Assembly (NCBI GenBank): GCA_028023455.1
Contig: JAQFVV010000017.1
Location: 1,796,501-1,860,500 of the forward strand
Origin: Epiperipatus broadwayi
Lineage: Eukaryota > Onychophora > Udeonychophora > Euonychophora > Peripatidae
DNA length: 64,000 nucleotides
Reading direction: 5' to 3'
In this document: piece after piece, positions 1 to 12,199 of the stretch
How the letters are laid out: each line of letters begins with the position of its first letter
How positions within the stretch are numbered: position 1 is the first letter of the stretch
Made by a program: the position numbers and the translations under genes
The notes under the pieces: model-generated
What the model saw: the letters and a program-made list of their open reading frames with translations, nothing else
Told to the model about the DNA's origin: nothing
Databases searched by the model: none

Positions 1-169
1 GTATGCATTTGAAATTAATTCTCTTAGATATTAACTGATAGGTAATTAGTTACTACTAATTTTAATATTGTTCTTTTTTTTAAAGAGAGTTAGTCATGTT
101 ACAATAAATTTGGAAAAGGGTATTGTCAAGTGCGATTTCTGTTATCTCTCGTGAGTATTCATGCTCTTG

Positions 170-1030
170 GCAAGAACACAATATTCTTTCACAAAATGCC
201 AGATTCTGACCATCAGAGTTTCAAGCGATGTCCTTTTTACAGGAAAAGAACATTTTTCCCACTGCTAAGAACTGCATTTGTGGATGACAAATGTCAGTAA
301 GGAAATTGAAAATGTACACCTTCGAATGTGAATTGACCTCCTGCTGTCAAAGTGTTCAATACAAAACAGACTTGATTCAATGGCTCTAGAATATCTCTAG
401 TGAAAGCTTTGAGGTTGGTATATTACTGGAGCCATAATGAGCTGACCGTCAAACAAGCGAGCATCGAATTAGACCTTTTCATATCTGCCATTATGAATTG
501 GATGTCCGGGCTCCATGAGCTTTGTAGAGAAAGCCTTTTCTGTTGGCCGTGCCATCAATCAGAGGGATAGGTTGTATTGTGGAGGTAGACAAAACTTTAG
601 TCGTCGAAAGAATCATCAGGGTAGATTGCTCCCATAGCAGTGGATGTGCCATGAGACAGGTGAATATTTTATTGTGGCCATTTCATCACGCTCTGCAGCA
701 ACCCTTCTGCAGGCCATAACAGATAACATCAAGCCAGGCTCGAATATCTACTCTGACTGTTGAAAGGGATACTGGATAACTGATCTTGAGGCTGTTGGAT
801 GCAAGCATCTCAAAGTAAACCACAAATACAATTTCATGGACCCCACAACAGGCGCACATTTCCAAAACATCGAGCATCTGTGGGAATTGCTTAAGTGGAG
901 AAATAAAAAACAGTGCAGCATGCTACATAAACTGGTCAATGACTACTTGTCTGAATTTATGTGGAGGTGTCTCTACAAGGTAGAAGTTCTATTCTTGACG
1001 ATCATAAAAGAAATGATAAGTAATAAATGA
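170..1030 (+). pseudogene. Merlin (ISXO2-like DDE) transposase, decayed
   Basis: Conceptual translation across frames gives the order of a Merlin/ISXO2-like transposase. A Cys-containing N-terminal part lies at about 250-400. The helix segment LRLVYYWSHNELTVKQ (about 411-460) leads to NWMSGLHELCRE (about 495-530). The first catalytic Asp is in VEVDK (about 580) and a one-base frame change then leads to FSRRKNHQGR. ETGEYFIVAISSRSAATLL follows at about 655-710. The second Asp is in NIYSDC (about 745-762), followed by TGA where family members usually have Trp. MDPTTGAHFQNIEHLW (836-885) carries the catalytic Glu. Family knowledge: these enzymes cut and paste short terminal-inverted-repeat elements. 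The frameshift and stops mean the copy is dead. I did not locate terminal inverted repeats, so the element ends are unknown. The assignment rests on motif order, not on an alignment. Confidence 0.82.
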
Positions 1031-1639
1031 GTTGTCTGTTATTGCTTTTGTTTAGGTGTTTGAATTTTTTTTTTGTTTTTAATTTAAAAAAAAAAAAAAT
1101 TCTTTACTGAAATTTTGAACAAGTTGGAAACGTTGTTGTTTGTTAATAATTTGATTGCTATTGAATGTTTATAAATATTAGAATAAAGATTTCTTATTTA
1201 TTTGGTTGAAATAATAAAAATTTATTTGTTGTTAAAATATTGTTTATTATTTATTTCATTTAACTAAATTAAATTAATCAAAATATATAAAATGCGCTAA
1301 CACGCACAAGCACACAAAGCTAAAAACAAATAAAGCAAATATATATTATTTTAATATCTATTCATTAAATGGCTAAGCACTTTCAAGGTTCAAGCCCTCA
1401 TAATCATAGCCGTATTACAAAATATAATAAGTTGACTTGGAGTGATGCAAATTTATGCAAATGAAATAATTATGCATTCCATTTCTTGGATATTTTGTAG
1501 CAAGAGTCTTTTTTATAAAGAAAGCTTCTTTTATCTTTTATGTATTTAAATTAAATTAAATACATTAGTTAAAAAAAGTAAATAACATCAGAAAAAAAAA
1601 AAAATTAAAAAAAGTAAATAACATCAGAAAAAAAAGTAC
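1031..1639. repeat. AT-rich spacer with a short tandem duplication
   Basis: No coding signal. At about 1567-1636 a unit of about 42 bp (aaaaaaagtaaataacatc plus poly-A) is present twice in tandem. Homopolymer A/T tracts are common. Confidence 0.5.
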
Positions 1640-2420
1640 AGGTAATGTTATGATTATGTGTTAAACAATGTAAAACACGATCAAGTGGCTTGTATCGTCT
1701 AAAAATGCAGTACCTATATTTCTTTAACATATTATTTGCTAACTACTTAGATGCCGTATCAAAATAAGAATTAGTACCATTAATAATTGGTCTTAATGGT
1801 ACATTTTAGGTGCTCCATAAATTGGAGCTATCAAACAATCTTTAACGCCTAAATGATAAAATGTGTTAGAATCAATTATACATTTCCTATAAAAACGTTT
1901 CATTAATGCATATATATATATATATTTATTCATTAATTTACTATCATCTCTTTTTATTCTTTCAAAAATATCTTCCAACATATTATTCATCTTCTCTTTA
2001 TAATCCTTTATTTAACATTACCAACTTATTCCATTTATCTGATTTTGTAAATATCTTTATATTTATTTTTTTAATAACCTTTACTTTTATTATATCACAA
2101 CCTTTATTACTTTTATTCTTGTCTTTACTTTCATTCTTTTTATTTTATTTTATAAATCATGTTATTTATCTCATTATTAAATTCTTCCATCCATATTTTA
2201 TTCTTATTATTTATAATTCTATTACTATCTATTTTGATAATAATAAATTTTGTAATTTTCTTCTATATACTTCTGCGCTATCTTTTCTTTTACATTATTA
2301 TTATTATTTTTATACAATTTTTTTTTTGAAACATAAATTTTTAATGTTGCAAAACAAAATAATTTTAATAACATTCATTAAAATTGTTCATGTATCAAAA
2401 ATATTTAATTTTTATTAAAT
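1640..2420 (-). pseudogene. Penelope-like element reverse transcriptase, N-terminal half, decayed
   Basis: Reading the minus strand from about 2150 down to 1650 recovers the start of a Penelope-type RT in order. IKIFTKSDKWNKLVMLNKG matches the usual ADKGNATVV-like RT block. MNNMLEDIFERIKRDDSK follows as the helical linker. IAPIYGAPKMYH corresponds to the YGLPKIHK block. After a frame change PLRPIINGTNSYFDTASK (about 1740-1792) matches PLRPIVSS. Only 65 codons are open without interruption (1793-1990), and the rest is broken by stops and shifts. The catalytic YxDD block and the GIY-YIG endonuclease are missing, so the copy is truncated before the RT palm is complete. A hammerhead-like core lies upstream in the same orientation (2830-2871), where PLE pseudo-LTRs often carry one. 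An unrelated plus-strand ORF across the same interval is a low-complexity shadow. Confidence 0.75.
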
Positions 2421-2487
2421 TATAGTAGTTACTTGATCAATGGCCAATCCTTCCATAGTTTCAATTTGAATGTTTACTGATTGTTTG

Positions 2488-3601
2488 ATATAATCAATCT
2501 AAATAAAATTGAAACAAACAGCCCTCATATTTACAATTATTTAATTAACAACCTGGCTTTCATTTCTTATTGAGACCATTTCAAGTTATACAATTGTATA
2601 CATCACATACCTATCTATTACATTTACTCTACCTATTGGACACTATACTACTCTCAACAATACACTTAACATTATAAATATAAACATATTAATAAATGAC
2701 ATAAAATAAAAATACATAAACAAGGCAAAACTCTCCATACAATAGTGCCACCCTGTGCCAGTCAGAGTAATCAATGGATGCCAGAAGGCTTGTAAATAAA
2801 ATCCCTATCTAATGCCTACTTATCCAATATCCCCAGATTAGTTTCTGGCTTGTGGCCTTCGTCAGTGAGGAGCCTTGGATCTGAGAGCACTGCACCTAGA
2901 TCTTACGATCCAATGCAACCCTCCAGCAGCCACCTTTTATCTCTACTTAACTACAAAACTATGAGAATAAAATTGAAAACACAATAATATTTTCAATCTA
3001 AGTTCAATAAGTAGTCTGGGGATATTGGATGAGTAGGCACTAGATAGGGATTTTATGCACAAGTCTTCTGGCATCCATTGATTACTCTGGCTGGCACAGG
3101 ATGGCACTACTGTATGGAGAGTTTTGCCTTGTTTAATAACAATTATGTGCTAGTATGAGAGATGGTGATCATGTGATGTTTAGTGGTTTAATAAAAATAC
3201 ATAATGAAAAAAAAAATTTTTTAAACTTTATAAATACCTGTACATATATTTTTATATACTTATATAAATAAATACTCTATCCCCCCCCCCACCTATAAAC
3301 TCATTCACAATTCTACCATATTTTTTTAAGTCTTCCAATTATCTAATATAGCTATTTATATAGTTTAAATATTTTTTTTTTTATGTATTTTTATTTTGTC
3401 ATTTATTTATATGTTTAATGTTAATTATATTATTAAAGGTAGAATAATGCCAATAGGTGGAGTAAATGTTGATAGATCATGTGATGTATAAAACTTTATA
3501 TCTTGAAAAGGTTTTAATAAGAGATGAAAGCCGGGATGATAAATAAATAATTGTAAATTCAATTGGTTGTTTGTTTCAATTTTATTTTAATTGATTATTA
3601 T
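2488..3601. repeat. nested foldback (inverted repeat) about 1.1 kb
   Basis: Two levels of inverted repeat are visible. The outer arms are about 2488-2718 and 3369-3601, imperfect, both containing a block like aaattgaaacaaaca. The inner arms are about 2719-2848 and 3012-3137, more similar, ending in ggcaaaactctccatac. The unpaired centre (about 2849-3011) carries a hammerhead-like core on the minus strand and the phrase gagcactgcacctagatc. The piece 3138-3195 (containing ggtgatcatgtgatg) recurs elsewhere in the window. The arrangement resembles inverted PLE pseudo-LTR copies; this is inference. Confidence 0.7.
2830..2871 (-). ncRNA. hammerhead ribozyme-like motif (type I, short helix III)
   Basis: On the minus strand the conserved core is exact: CUGACGA (2859-2865) and GAAAC (2841-2845). 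They are joined by a stem II of GGC/GCC with a CACAA loop flanked by A on each side. Helix I can form between UCCUCA (2866-2871) and UGGGGA (2830-2835), six pairs including one G-U. The predicted cleavage position follows AUC. Helix III is minimal (about one pair), as in Penelope-type hammerheads that work as dimers. It lies upstream of the PLE RT remnant on the same strand. Cleavage is not shown by the sequence alone. Confidence 0.6.
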
Positions 3602-6246
3602 ATTAAGTATATATATCTAGAACACCACTGTGGACAAATAATTTTTTATGTTGCATATTTGATCATTGTATATATACTGATTGTTTAAGTTTGTTTTTTT
3701 ATGTATTGAGGTAATTTGTATTTTTTTTTTATGAATATCTCACTTTTAGAATATTGGTCAATAATACATGAAATGAGTATGCAAAAGTTTTGTTGTCATT
3801 GTCTACAGAAAGTTATAAGTGAACTTATCATCTGTAAATTTTTAATTTATTTAATGCAAAGCTAATGTAGACAAATATATTCTTAAGTGTTTAAAAAAAA
3901 ATATTTTGAAACAAAGATACATCAAGATATAAATGTAGATACCAGGATTTCACGTAATTGATATTTCCATTATTTCTATCAAGAATTAATCTTCATTATT
4001 TGAATCTGACGATTTTTTATATACAAGTAAATGACAAATATTAGGCGTTTCCTGTATTTTACTCGAATATCCATTTCATATTTGTTACTATCCTTAAGAT
4101 TGATTATTAGTCTCTGACATTTGTATGCATAATATATGAATTATTTGTAAACAGTTATTCTATTATATTAATAGTTTCAAAACAGTAGTTTCCTTTGACT
4201 AATACCTTTGTATGAGGTCTTCATAAATAGAGAGCAACACAATTATTTTTTAAGGCAATCTACTATAACAGATGTAAAGTTGTATTTGATGTAATTAAAT
4301 GTTGAACTCATCATTAAAATACAGTTCTTAAAAGTGGGGGTTTTATTGTGGTTTTTTTAATTGATTTTTGCTATATGTGTCTGTTGTTGTTTTTTTATGT
4401 AAAGAATTTTTAGGATAATTCAAATTTTGACTTAATTTAAACTTTTTTCCCATTACTTTTGACTAAGCTAGCTGATTTTAAAGTAATTTGCATCTTAATG
4501 TTTCTGATATGTAAATATAACCTGTGTATAATATTCAAGAAAAAACTTAAACTAAATTGTTTATAAATATTGTTCTAATAGTAATTTCTTGGATCTCATG
4601 TAAGAAGAGAAACTTCAAATTAGAGCGTTGTCTTATGATGAACCTTTTTTACTAGTGCATCTATATTTATAATAGTTTTAAAATTATTTTATAGAGTTCC
4701 AAATATAAAATATTAAAATAAGCATGTTATGAAGATATTTGAATGTGACGTTTGTTTATCAAACTCTATCTCTAACTAGGGCAGACAACATAAAATAAAA
4801 TGATTGCAACACTATTTTAAACAGCATTACAATAAACTTCCTGTTTCATGAGGTTATAATGGTTTAGTAATTAAAGCTTTCTGCCATAAGTCTTAAATGA
4901 TTTTTTTTTCATCCTTTGATTTATATATTTGTTTATTTTTCTATAGTTTACTGCTCATTTTTAAACAAAGAAATATTTTGTATTTTTCTACTTCCAGATC
5001 CTATATGCATCTACACATACATACTTGTGTGTGTATACATATATGCGTGAGAGTTCACTTTTTTTCGCATAATAATTTTAGTTAATAGTAAATTAAATAT
5101 TGATGATAGTAAGATATTTTATTATTATTTGTTCATAGTCTCTACTATGTCAGGAAACTTTTTGAATCGGTAAATTTGTTTCTAGCAGATCATTTTACAT
5201 TCCAATCTTATATCATTTTATATTAACAGAAGCTTGTTTATTAATGAATGAAAAGCAAAGAAGTATTGTGACTATCCTGAAACTTGCAGTATTACAAATC
5301 TTAAAATTTATTTATTTATTTATTTTTCCTACCAATTTATTTATCGTAGTCTTTGCTTATTTTGCATTCACTTTACATACTTCTTATATGAAGTCCTGCC
5401 TTTTTTTTTAATCCCCATTTTATAATGCTTCAAACCTCCCCACAGGCCATACCACTCCTGTCTTAAAATTATGACTATTAGCATTAAAGAAAATAGAAGA
5501 AAAAACTGGAATTTATAATTGCAATCTTGTATAGGAAATCAGAAAGAAAGGGAAGGAGGAATATAAAATATTTTGTAATAAATATGACAAGTCATGTCAA
5601 AGTTTATTTCATCTTTTATTCACTTCAAGGCTCTGTTGGACAGAAAGTTTAAACTTGAGGCACAATTTACATTTATTTAACTATATTTCCAGTTTTGAAA
5701 ATAATCATTAAAGATAAAATTGGGTTATAACCAAATTATTATAGTACTAGAGATTCTATTTAGATTTAAGTTAACATACACATACATATATTGTTTTATA
5801 CATGTAGGTTCGTGTCCATATATTTTCGCACACTTTGTATTTTTAACAAAATGAGGATAATTCATTTAATAGAGTATTATTTTCAAAGATAAAATATTTT
5901 AAGAAAAAAATATTTGATCATCTTTACTGTCATTAGAAAGACTAGGGAAAGAATATTTAATTAATTGTTTGATAATATTCTGGCCATAAATGTGCTTCTT
6001 CCATCTTGGAATGTCTTGCTTATATTCATCTATATTAGTATATGATGCAACATATTGAACTTGCTTAATTTAAGAATGATTTTGAACATTTTTATATATT
6101 TTTATCTAAGTATGTCTTATGTTATCAAATATTTTATTGGCTTTAAAATTATAACATATAAAGTTATCTGAAAGATATTCAGTTTTTTCTACTTTGTTAG
6201 GATCAATTACATTTTCTTAAATTATTTTATTAAGTATAACTCAAAC
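3602..6246. other. AT-rich spacer, no recognisable gene
   Basis: Long A/T homopolymers and short microsatellites such as the CA/TA run near 5010-5050. Short ORFs here encode only low-complexity residues. I see no splice-bounded coding pattern. Confidence 0.4.
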
Positions 6247-7131
6247 AAATAGGGAAGGTCCACTATGCAGGAAAGATTGAACAATTGTAACTCTTTTGCA
6301 ACTAGATCTGCTTTCGACGAAGCAGGCCATGTTCATAGCACAGAGACAGGTAAGTGGGAGAACGAACATTTGGCCTAATTAATTTGCAAGTTTGTAAATT
6401 TACATATACAAGTTGCTTGGTAATGCAACACATGAATCTCTTTTATTTATCGTGGGTGTTGTTTGCAATAAACTACGCCCCTTTATATTTTGTTTTTTGA
6501 TTATTCCACTCAGTGCAAACCACTTTAATGTCAAGTGGATCAAAATTATGGTCTGAGTTGATCTTATATTCTAAAAATACCAGCTTTATGTTAAGCTCTG
6601 TTTAACACATTTATATATATATATACTTGTGTTGCGCTAATCTAATGACACTGTTGGCATGAGACTCACCATAGTAAATTGTATTGGTAGTAGATTCATT
6701 GTAGTTAATTTACTGTGGTGAATCTTGTACCAATGGTCCACTAGATTAGTGCAACACAAGTATATATATAAATGCATTAAAACAGACTTAACATAAAGTT
6801 GGTAATTTTAGAGCATGAGATTGACTCTAGCCACAGTTTCATCTCCTTGACATTAAAGTGGTTTGGGCTGAGCAAAATAATCAAAAAAGAAAAATAACAA
6901 GAGGCATGGTTTATTATAAACAGCACCCATGCGATAAATAAAAAGTTTTTGTGTTGCATTATCACACAAGTGATATATATAAATTTATAAACTTGCATAT
7001 TAATTAATCCAAACATTCACTTGTCTTTGTGTTATGAATATTTATGAATATGACCCTGATCAAAAGCAGTGCTAAAACTGTAAAATAGTTACAATTGTTT
7101 AATCTTTCCATACAGGGCACTTTTCCTATTT
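6247..7131. repeat. long foldback element, about 885 bp
   Basis: The sequence folds on itself almost end to end. The left end aaatagggaaggtccac pairs with the right end ...cacttttcctattt. A left block near 6275 (acaattgtaact) pairs with 7088-7100. The centre repeats the motif acttgtgttgcgctaatct at about 6625 and its complement at about 6745-6765. Arms are about 430 bp and clearly diverged by point changes and small indels, so it is an old genomic inverted repeat, not an artefact of one folded read. No transposase is encoded. Confidence 0.8.
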
Positions 7132-7805
7132 ATTTATTAAACATATATATATACTTTATCTCTTAATTAATAGGTTATCTGATTTGATTAAATTAATTTT
7201 GTTCAGCTGAAATGCATTCATCATTATTGATTTGTTTTGATACAATTAGCTACATTTAACTCTTTCCACTTGTTTTATTATCTGAGTTTTATTAAATTTT
7301 ATGATTTTTTTTTGCTTTGACAAGCTGATTTTATTGTCTTTATTGTGTTCAGTTGAAATCTTAAGAAATTACAATAAAAAACTTATGAAATGGAAAAACG
7401 TCAAGATATCTTGTGTAGCAAAAGATTATAATATTCTGTAATTATGTTCACAGTGAGTGATAAAATTTGCATACATGAATCATAGGTAAATCTACAAAAG
7501 TACAGGAAGATTTTGATTACTGATAATTGCAAACAATATGCTATCCATTATGCAAACTCAATTGCAATGGAAAAGGCAAAAAAAAAAAGTTTTCTCACCA
7601 AAGCAAAGCCAAAAAAAGAAATTTTTTTTTAATGTTACTACTTGACTTATAAATATTAAAATGAATTTGTAGTTTGATTTAAAAAATGGAAGGTTATTAT
7701 TGTAATTTATATATAATTGCACCAGTAATTTTAGAATAAATAATTGTTATGATAAAAGGAAATATACTGTGGGATAAATGTAATAAATAAAGAATTTATT
7801 TATTG

Positions 7806-8007
7806 TAATAGTTAAACAGCATTAAGCTGTTGCACATGCGCTTTGCAGATTTTAACTATAAATGACTGAATACTAACACTTCAAACACATGATAAAGTCT
7901 TTGGGAAAAGATAGACTTTATCATGTGTTTGAAGTGTTAGTATTCAGTCATTTATAGTTAAAATCTGCAAGGCGCATGTTCAACAGCTTGATGCTGTTTA
8001 ACTATTA
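7806..8007. repeat. near-perfect 202-bp palindrome (foldback MITE)
   Basis: Arms of about 95 bp are nearly identical: taatagttaaacagc at the left pairs with gctgtttaactatta at the right. The blocks around aacacttcaaacacatga also mirror each other. The apex is gtctttgggaaaagatagac near 7897-7916. Few mismatches indicate recent origin or selection for pairing. No coding capacity. Confidence 0.85.
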
Positions 8008-10039
8008 TAGTTTATAAAACATCGCGCTATATAAAATAATTGATTTATTTACATAAAAATATTTATTATAAATTGAAAATAAAAGAAGCTAAAATTATTA
8101 TGATAATATGATTTAATTTTAATGTGCCCTCCACCCACAGAGTCTTGATTCTGAATTAAAGAAATTTTACGATACAAATTGGTATTTTTCATCCTATTCT
8201 TTTTGACTTTAAGTTAAACATTTTTTAAATGTGTATGTTTAGTTATATTTCGTGGTGAACAAGTTAATAATATCTTAGCTAGATACTTGTGAAGTTGTTT
8301 GAGAAAACCATAGACAGCAAGAAAAAAAAAGGCAAAGCAAGCAGATAAGATATTGGGATTTCACTAGATGCACAGATAACAATGTTTTTACTTTGTTTTC
8401 TTATAAAATCCTCTAATGAACTAGAATGGCATTTAAAGCTATTGAATGGTTGATGGTAGAAGTCATCAGCATCATCCAATTACATGTGTCACTGAGCAGT
8501 CTGAAAAAGCTATCATGATTGATCAGTAATTACTGATACTGTTTATTGTTGATGTATTACAATTGTATTAAGAAAATAGTTTTTGCATGCCAATTGTGGT
8601 AACAGTATTTTTAAAAAAAGTATATTTAATGTATTCAAGCGATTAAATAAAAAACGAACAAAAATTATTTTAGCTGATATACCAAATAATTTAATTTTAT
8701 AATTTTATTTTTCTGATTCACATTTGAATTTTTTACATATTAATTACTTTTATGCATTTATTCAAGATGCAATTTCTACAATATGATGAAATCAAATATT
8801 AAATGCTTCATAAAGCTATCATATTATGTAAAAGAATAAAACTGGAAAAGATCATAATTATCCTAAAATAAAATAGCAAATAATTTAAACAATTTTTAAA
8901 TTAATTTTAAATTTATTCGTAAATTATAAATTTTGATATGTTAGTTTTGAAATGAGTTTTTAAAGTCATTTAAAATTATTATATATAAAATTTTTAATAT
9001 CTCATATACTTATCAGACATCAGTAAGGGGTTGTTTTTTTTTTGTAAAATCAGGAATTCTTTATAGCTTCTATACACTGTAATTTCTAGGTAAAATACGT
9101 CTCTTTAGGAAATCTTTTGATTTTTTAGCAAAATAAATATTAGGTTATATATTATTTTTTTAAACATCTATTTATTAAAAATATTTATAAAGATTGAAAA
9201 CAAAATTAAATTACTAACTGAATTTCATCAATTCATTCATATTAGATGATATGTTGTTATGAAATTGATTCTAACATCATCTAATATTTACCAGCTGCAA
9301 ATCCAAAAATTTTGATAATGTAATGGATGTAAAATTAGAAAAATTAAATTTTCATGCTTTTATTCCAAAATGCTTTAGATTGGCCTATATAATTGCATTC
9401 AAGTACAGAGATAAGACTGTTGTTTTTTAAAAAAATCTCTATCTTACATTTGGGTTTGAGAGTGTCCTGCATACTCACTGTAACATTAGCAAGTTAGTAA
9501 CATGATTAAACTGTGCTTGTAAATTATATTATTAAATTGATTAATTAATTGTAAATTAGATTAAAACTTAAGCCCACAAATTCTACCAAAAAATAACAAA
9601 GGAATGACATTTGGTATAAAAATAGATCATGTTAATAAATTTGTCAATTAAAATAAAATATCAATTAATGGGCAAAAAACAAATATGCATTGTTTAATAA
9701 AGGAAAGTATTACACGTTGCTTTATTTACACAAATTTATAATTGTGATTAAGCATATCTGAGACATATATAACATTCCTGTAAAAGCAGTATTGTATTTA
9801 CATCTCATGTTATCTATATGATTATTTGTAATTAATCTAAAACAGGAGATATTATACACATTTTATTATAATGATTGGAAGAAAGTTGTTTATTGTTTAG
9901 TTTCAATAACAATTTATTATTTCTAATGTATACAGTGATGTGTAACCATACAATTGAGGTTTACATTGTTGTTCTTACTATCTTGTTATTTCCATTTGGC
10001 TTCTGATGAGTCTATGTTGTGCAATATGGTGTGAACATT
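8008..10039. other. AT-rich spacer
   Basis: No gene seen. A short imperfect palindrome lies at about 9239-9284 (attagatgat ... atcatctaat). Confidence 0.4.
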
Positions 10040-10530
10040 AGATCTTTCACATATTTGTTATCTGATTGTTAGTTTGGTATATTGTAGAATGTCCAAGTAT
10101 CCTCAAATGTTTTTGACGATGCCAGGAGTTGGTTTCTCTTCTGGATTTTAATCATTGTTTTGGAAAAAACCTGTTTTATAGTAGGTTGTGGGTGTTCCAT
10201 GATTAGTTTACAACGTGTAACCCATATGGCATAGTTCAGAAATATTGAGAGACGTATTATTGGATGGGTTTTAGTGTTAATTACCTTCAATGAACATTAA
10301 ATCTATCTTTGTTGGAGAATGATTTCTCATCACTCTAATCCCATACATTGTGAAAGAGTGTTCTGATGCTCATCGCCCATGCAAATGCTCAATAGGTATG
10401 TTGTGACCTCATTTGTAAAAAAGAAAGTGATTAGTAGGTAGACTGTTAACGTATTTAATGAGGAAGTCTAGGTATTTGGCCTCTAGACTCCATCTTTTAA
10501 AGTTGGATACCAGTTTCTGATTATTGTAAT
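10040..10530 (-). pseudogene. non-LTR retrotransposon RT C-terminal remnant
   Basis: Minus-strand translation shows a pattern like the end of a LINE ORF2. YVNSLPTNHFLFYK is followed, across a stop, by a histidine-rich stretch containing HLHGR and SEHSFTMYG, resembling the region that holds the Cys/His knuckle. After a frameshift there is LNYAIWVTRCKLIMEHP (about 10184-10234) and FEDTWTFYN, which resembles the final helical tail of such proteins. Stops and shifts show it is dead. The Cys residues of the knuckle are largely lost, so the family cannot be fixed. Confidence 0.45.
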
Positions 10531-12180
10531 ATAATGTGTTGATTTATTGTTTAATCGCTATTTCTTTTGTAAAAGACTATGGAATCTTGACACCTGCTTT
10601 CTAGAAAATCACTTGCATACAATGTATATATTCAAATAAACATTAAGTGAAAAATAAAAAATTTCACAAATAAAAGAAATGAGTAATTTCTCAGTGTGTT
10701 GGATTGAATATTTAAGTTTTATCAGTGTTTATGATTTGTCAAAATTACAGTAGTTATTTCAAATAAATCTCTCATCCATTTAAATAGGTAATAAATATAA
10801 CCTTCTAACTAAGAACTAAAAGGTATATTTTGAGCAGTTATTTTTTGTCTTTGCAAATAAACATTAGGGGGTTATGGTTCACCATAGGACAATTGACCCC
10901 TATTGATTTTCAATTGATTATAGACTATGATCTTTAAAAATTGTTGTTTAAAAACACCACCTTTTTCAAAATGTCATATGGAATATTGAGATGCAAGGAT
11001 ATTGATTTTACTAAACTATGTTATTCAGAATTTATAAAATGGGATTTGATATAAAAAGTACAATATGAAATTTATTCATTAAAATTTTTATTTTAGGAAT
11101 AAATATATGTATTTTTTGATTTTGCGTGTCTTGTTTTATTTCCAAAGTTAGATTTTTATAATTAAGCCTACAAAAGAAAAAATATCAATATAAAGCCTAG
11201 TCTTTGATTATAAACAACGTGTAATATAAAATTTAAAATATGTCCATAGATAAAATATATCCTCAATCAATGTAGATTATATTCTATGAAATATTTCCTC
11301 CAAATCATACCTGCAACATTATTAAAAGATAGCAATTAATACACTTGCCAATAACACCGCCCCCTCTCTGTTGTAAACCGGGGGACAAGGGTTTGTTTTA
11401 ATCAACTTTATATGATCAAAAATAAGTTTAAAATATTATTTATTTGTTCAATTTTAAATCCATTTTGTAATTTGTTTCTGGTATTCCAGAAAAGGGATAA
11501 AAAATCCTTTATATGCAAACAAAAAAGACCCAAAAGAAGTAGTCTAATAAAGGAAAGAGAACAATATTACAAATAACCGTTGACGCTTTGACCGACGGCA
11601 TATTTATGCGGAAAGCAGATTTGGAGGGAGAGGAAACGGAGAACAAAAAGAAGGATGATATATGACAATTATCCCACTTGTGGCTTGTTCTCCAACAAAA
11701 CACTGATATAAGTTAGGCTTACTTTTTTTAATATTTTAACAAATAAATAATACACAGACAACTCTTTAAAATTACGTAATTTTATTATTTTTGAAAGATT
11801 TTCAATTAATAAGCAATTTTTTTTTTCTTTTATAATAAATGTTCCTTTATTTTAGCTTTTTTAAAAAATAACCAGTATTTTTTTCTTTTATAATAAATAT
11901 TCCTTTATTTTAGATTTTTCTTTTTTTTTTTTTTGGAAAGTAATTTAATATATTGGCAAAATGTTCGTTTGTTAACTTTTTTTTTTGTATTCACTAACAT
12001 TGATTTGGTTATTTCAAACATAGTTTTATTTTTGGTTGATAAACAATGCCTCAATAACCAATTTATTTTGTTTGGTAATAAATGTTTCTTTATTTTATGT
12101 TGTTGTTTTTTTTTTTAACCATAATTTAATATATTAGGCAATAGAGACAGCTTGAACGAATACTTTTTTTTTTTCACAAG
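10531..12180. other. AT-rich spacer with one short open segment
   Basis: Mostly non-coding. At 11543-11665 a 40-codon plus-strand open segment ends in TGA with less AT-biased, charged codons (contains DALTDGIFMRKADLEGEE). It could be a terminal exon or chance. Between 11810 and 12180 the sequence is dominated by T tracts with a repeated phrase tcttttataataaat. Confidence 0.35.
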
Positions 12181-12199
12181 TAGCCATTTTTTCACCAAC

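Noticed and set aside
1906-2418. 170-codon plus-strand ORF
   Set aside because: Almost only Phe, Leu, Ile, Tyr and Ser from T-rich DNA; the minus strand of the same interval holds the PLE RT remnant.
7055-7095. CTGATCAAAAGCAGTGCTAAAAC in the right arm of the 6.2-7.1 kb foldback
   Set aside because: The left arm does not support it: the corresponding sequence is CTGCTTCGTCGAAAGC, so the likeness to a hammerhead is probably accidental.
8460-8485. CTGATGA on the minus strand
   Set aside because: No stem II and no second box.
10000-10030. CTGATGAGTC as a hammerhead
   Set aside because: No GAAA box or stem II follows at a suitable distance.
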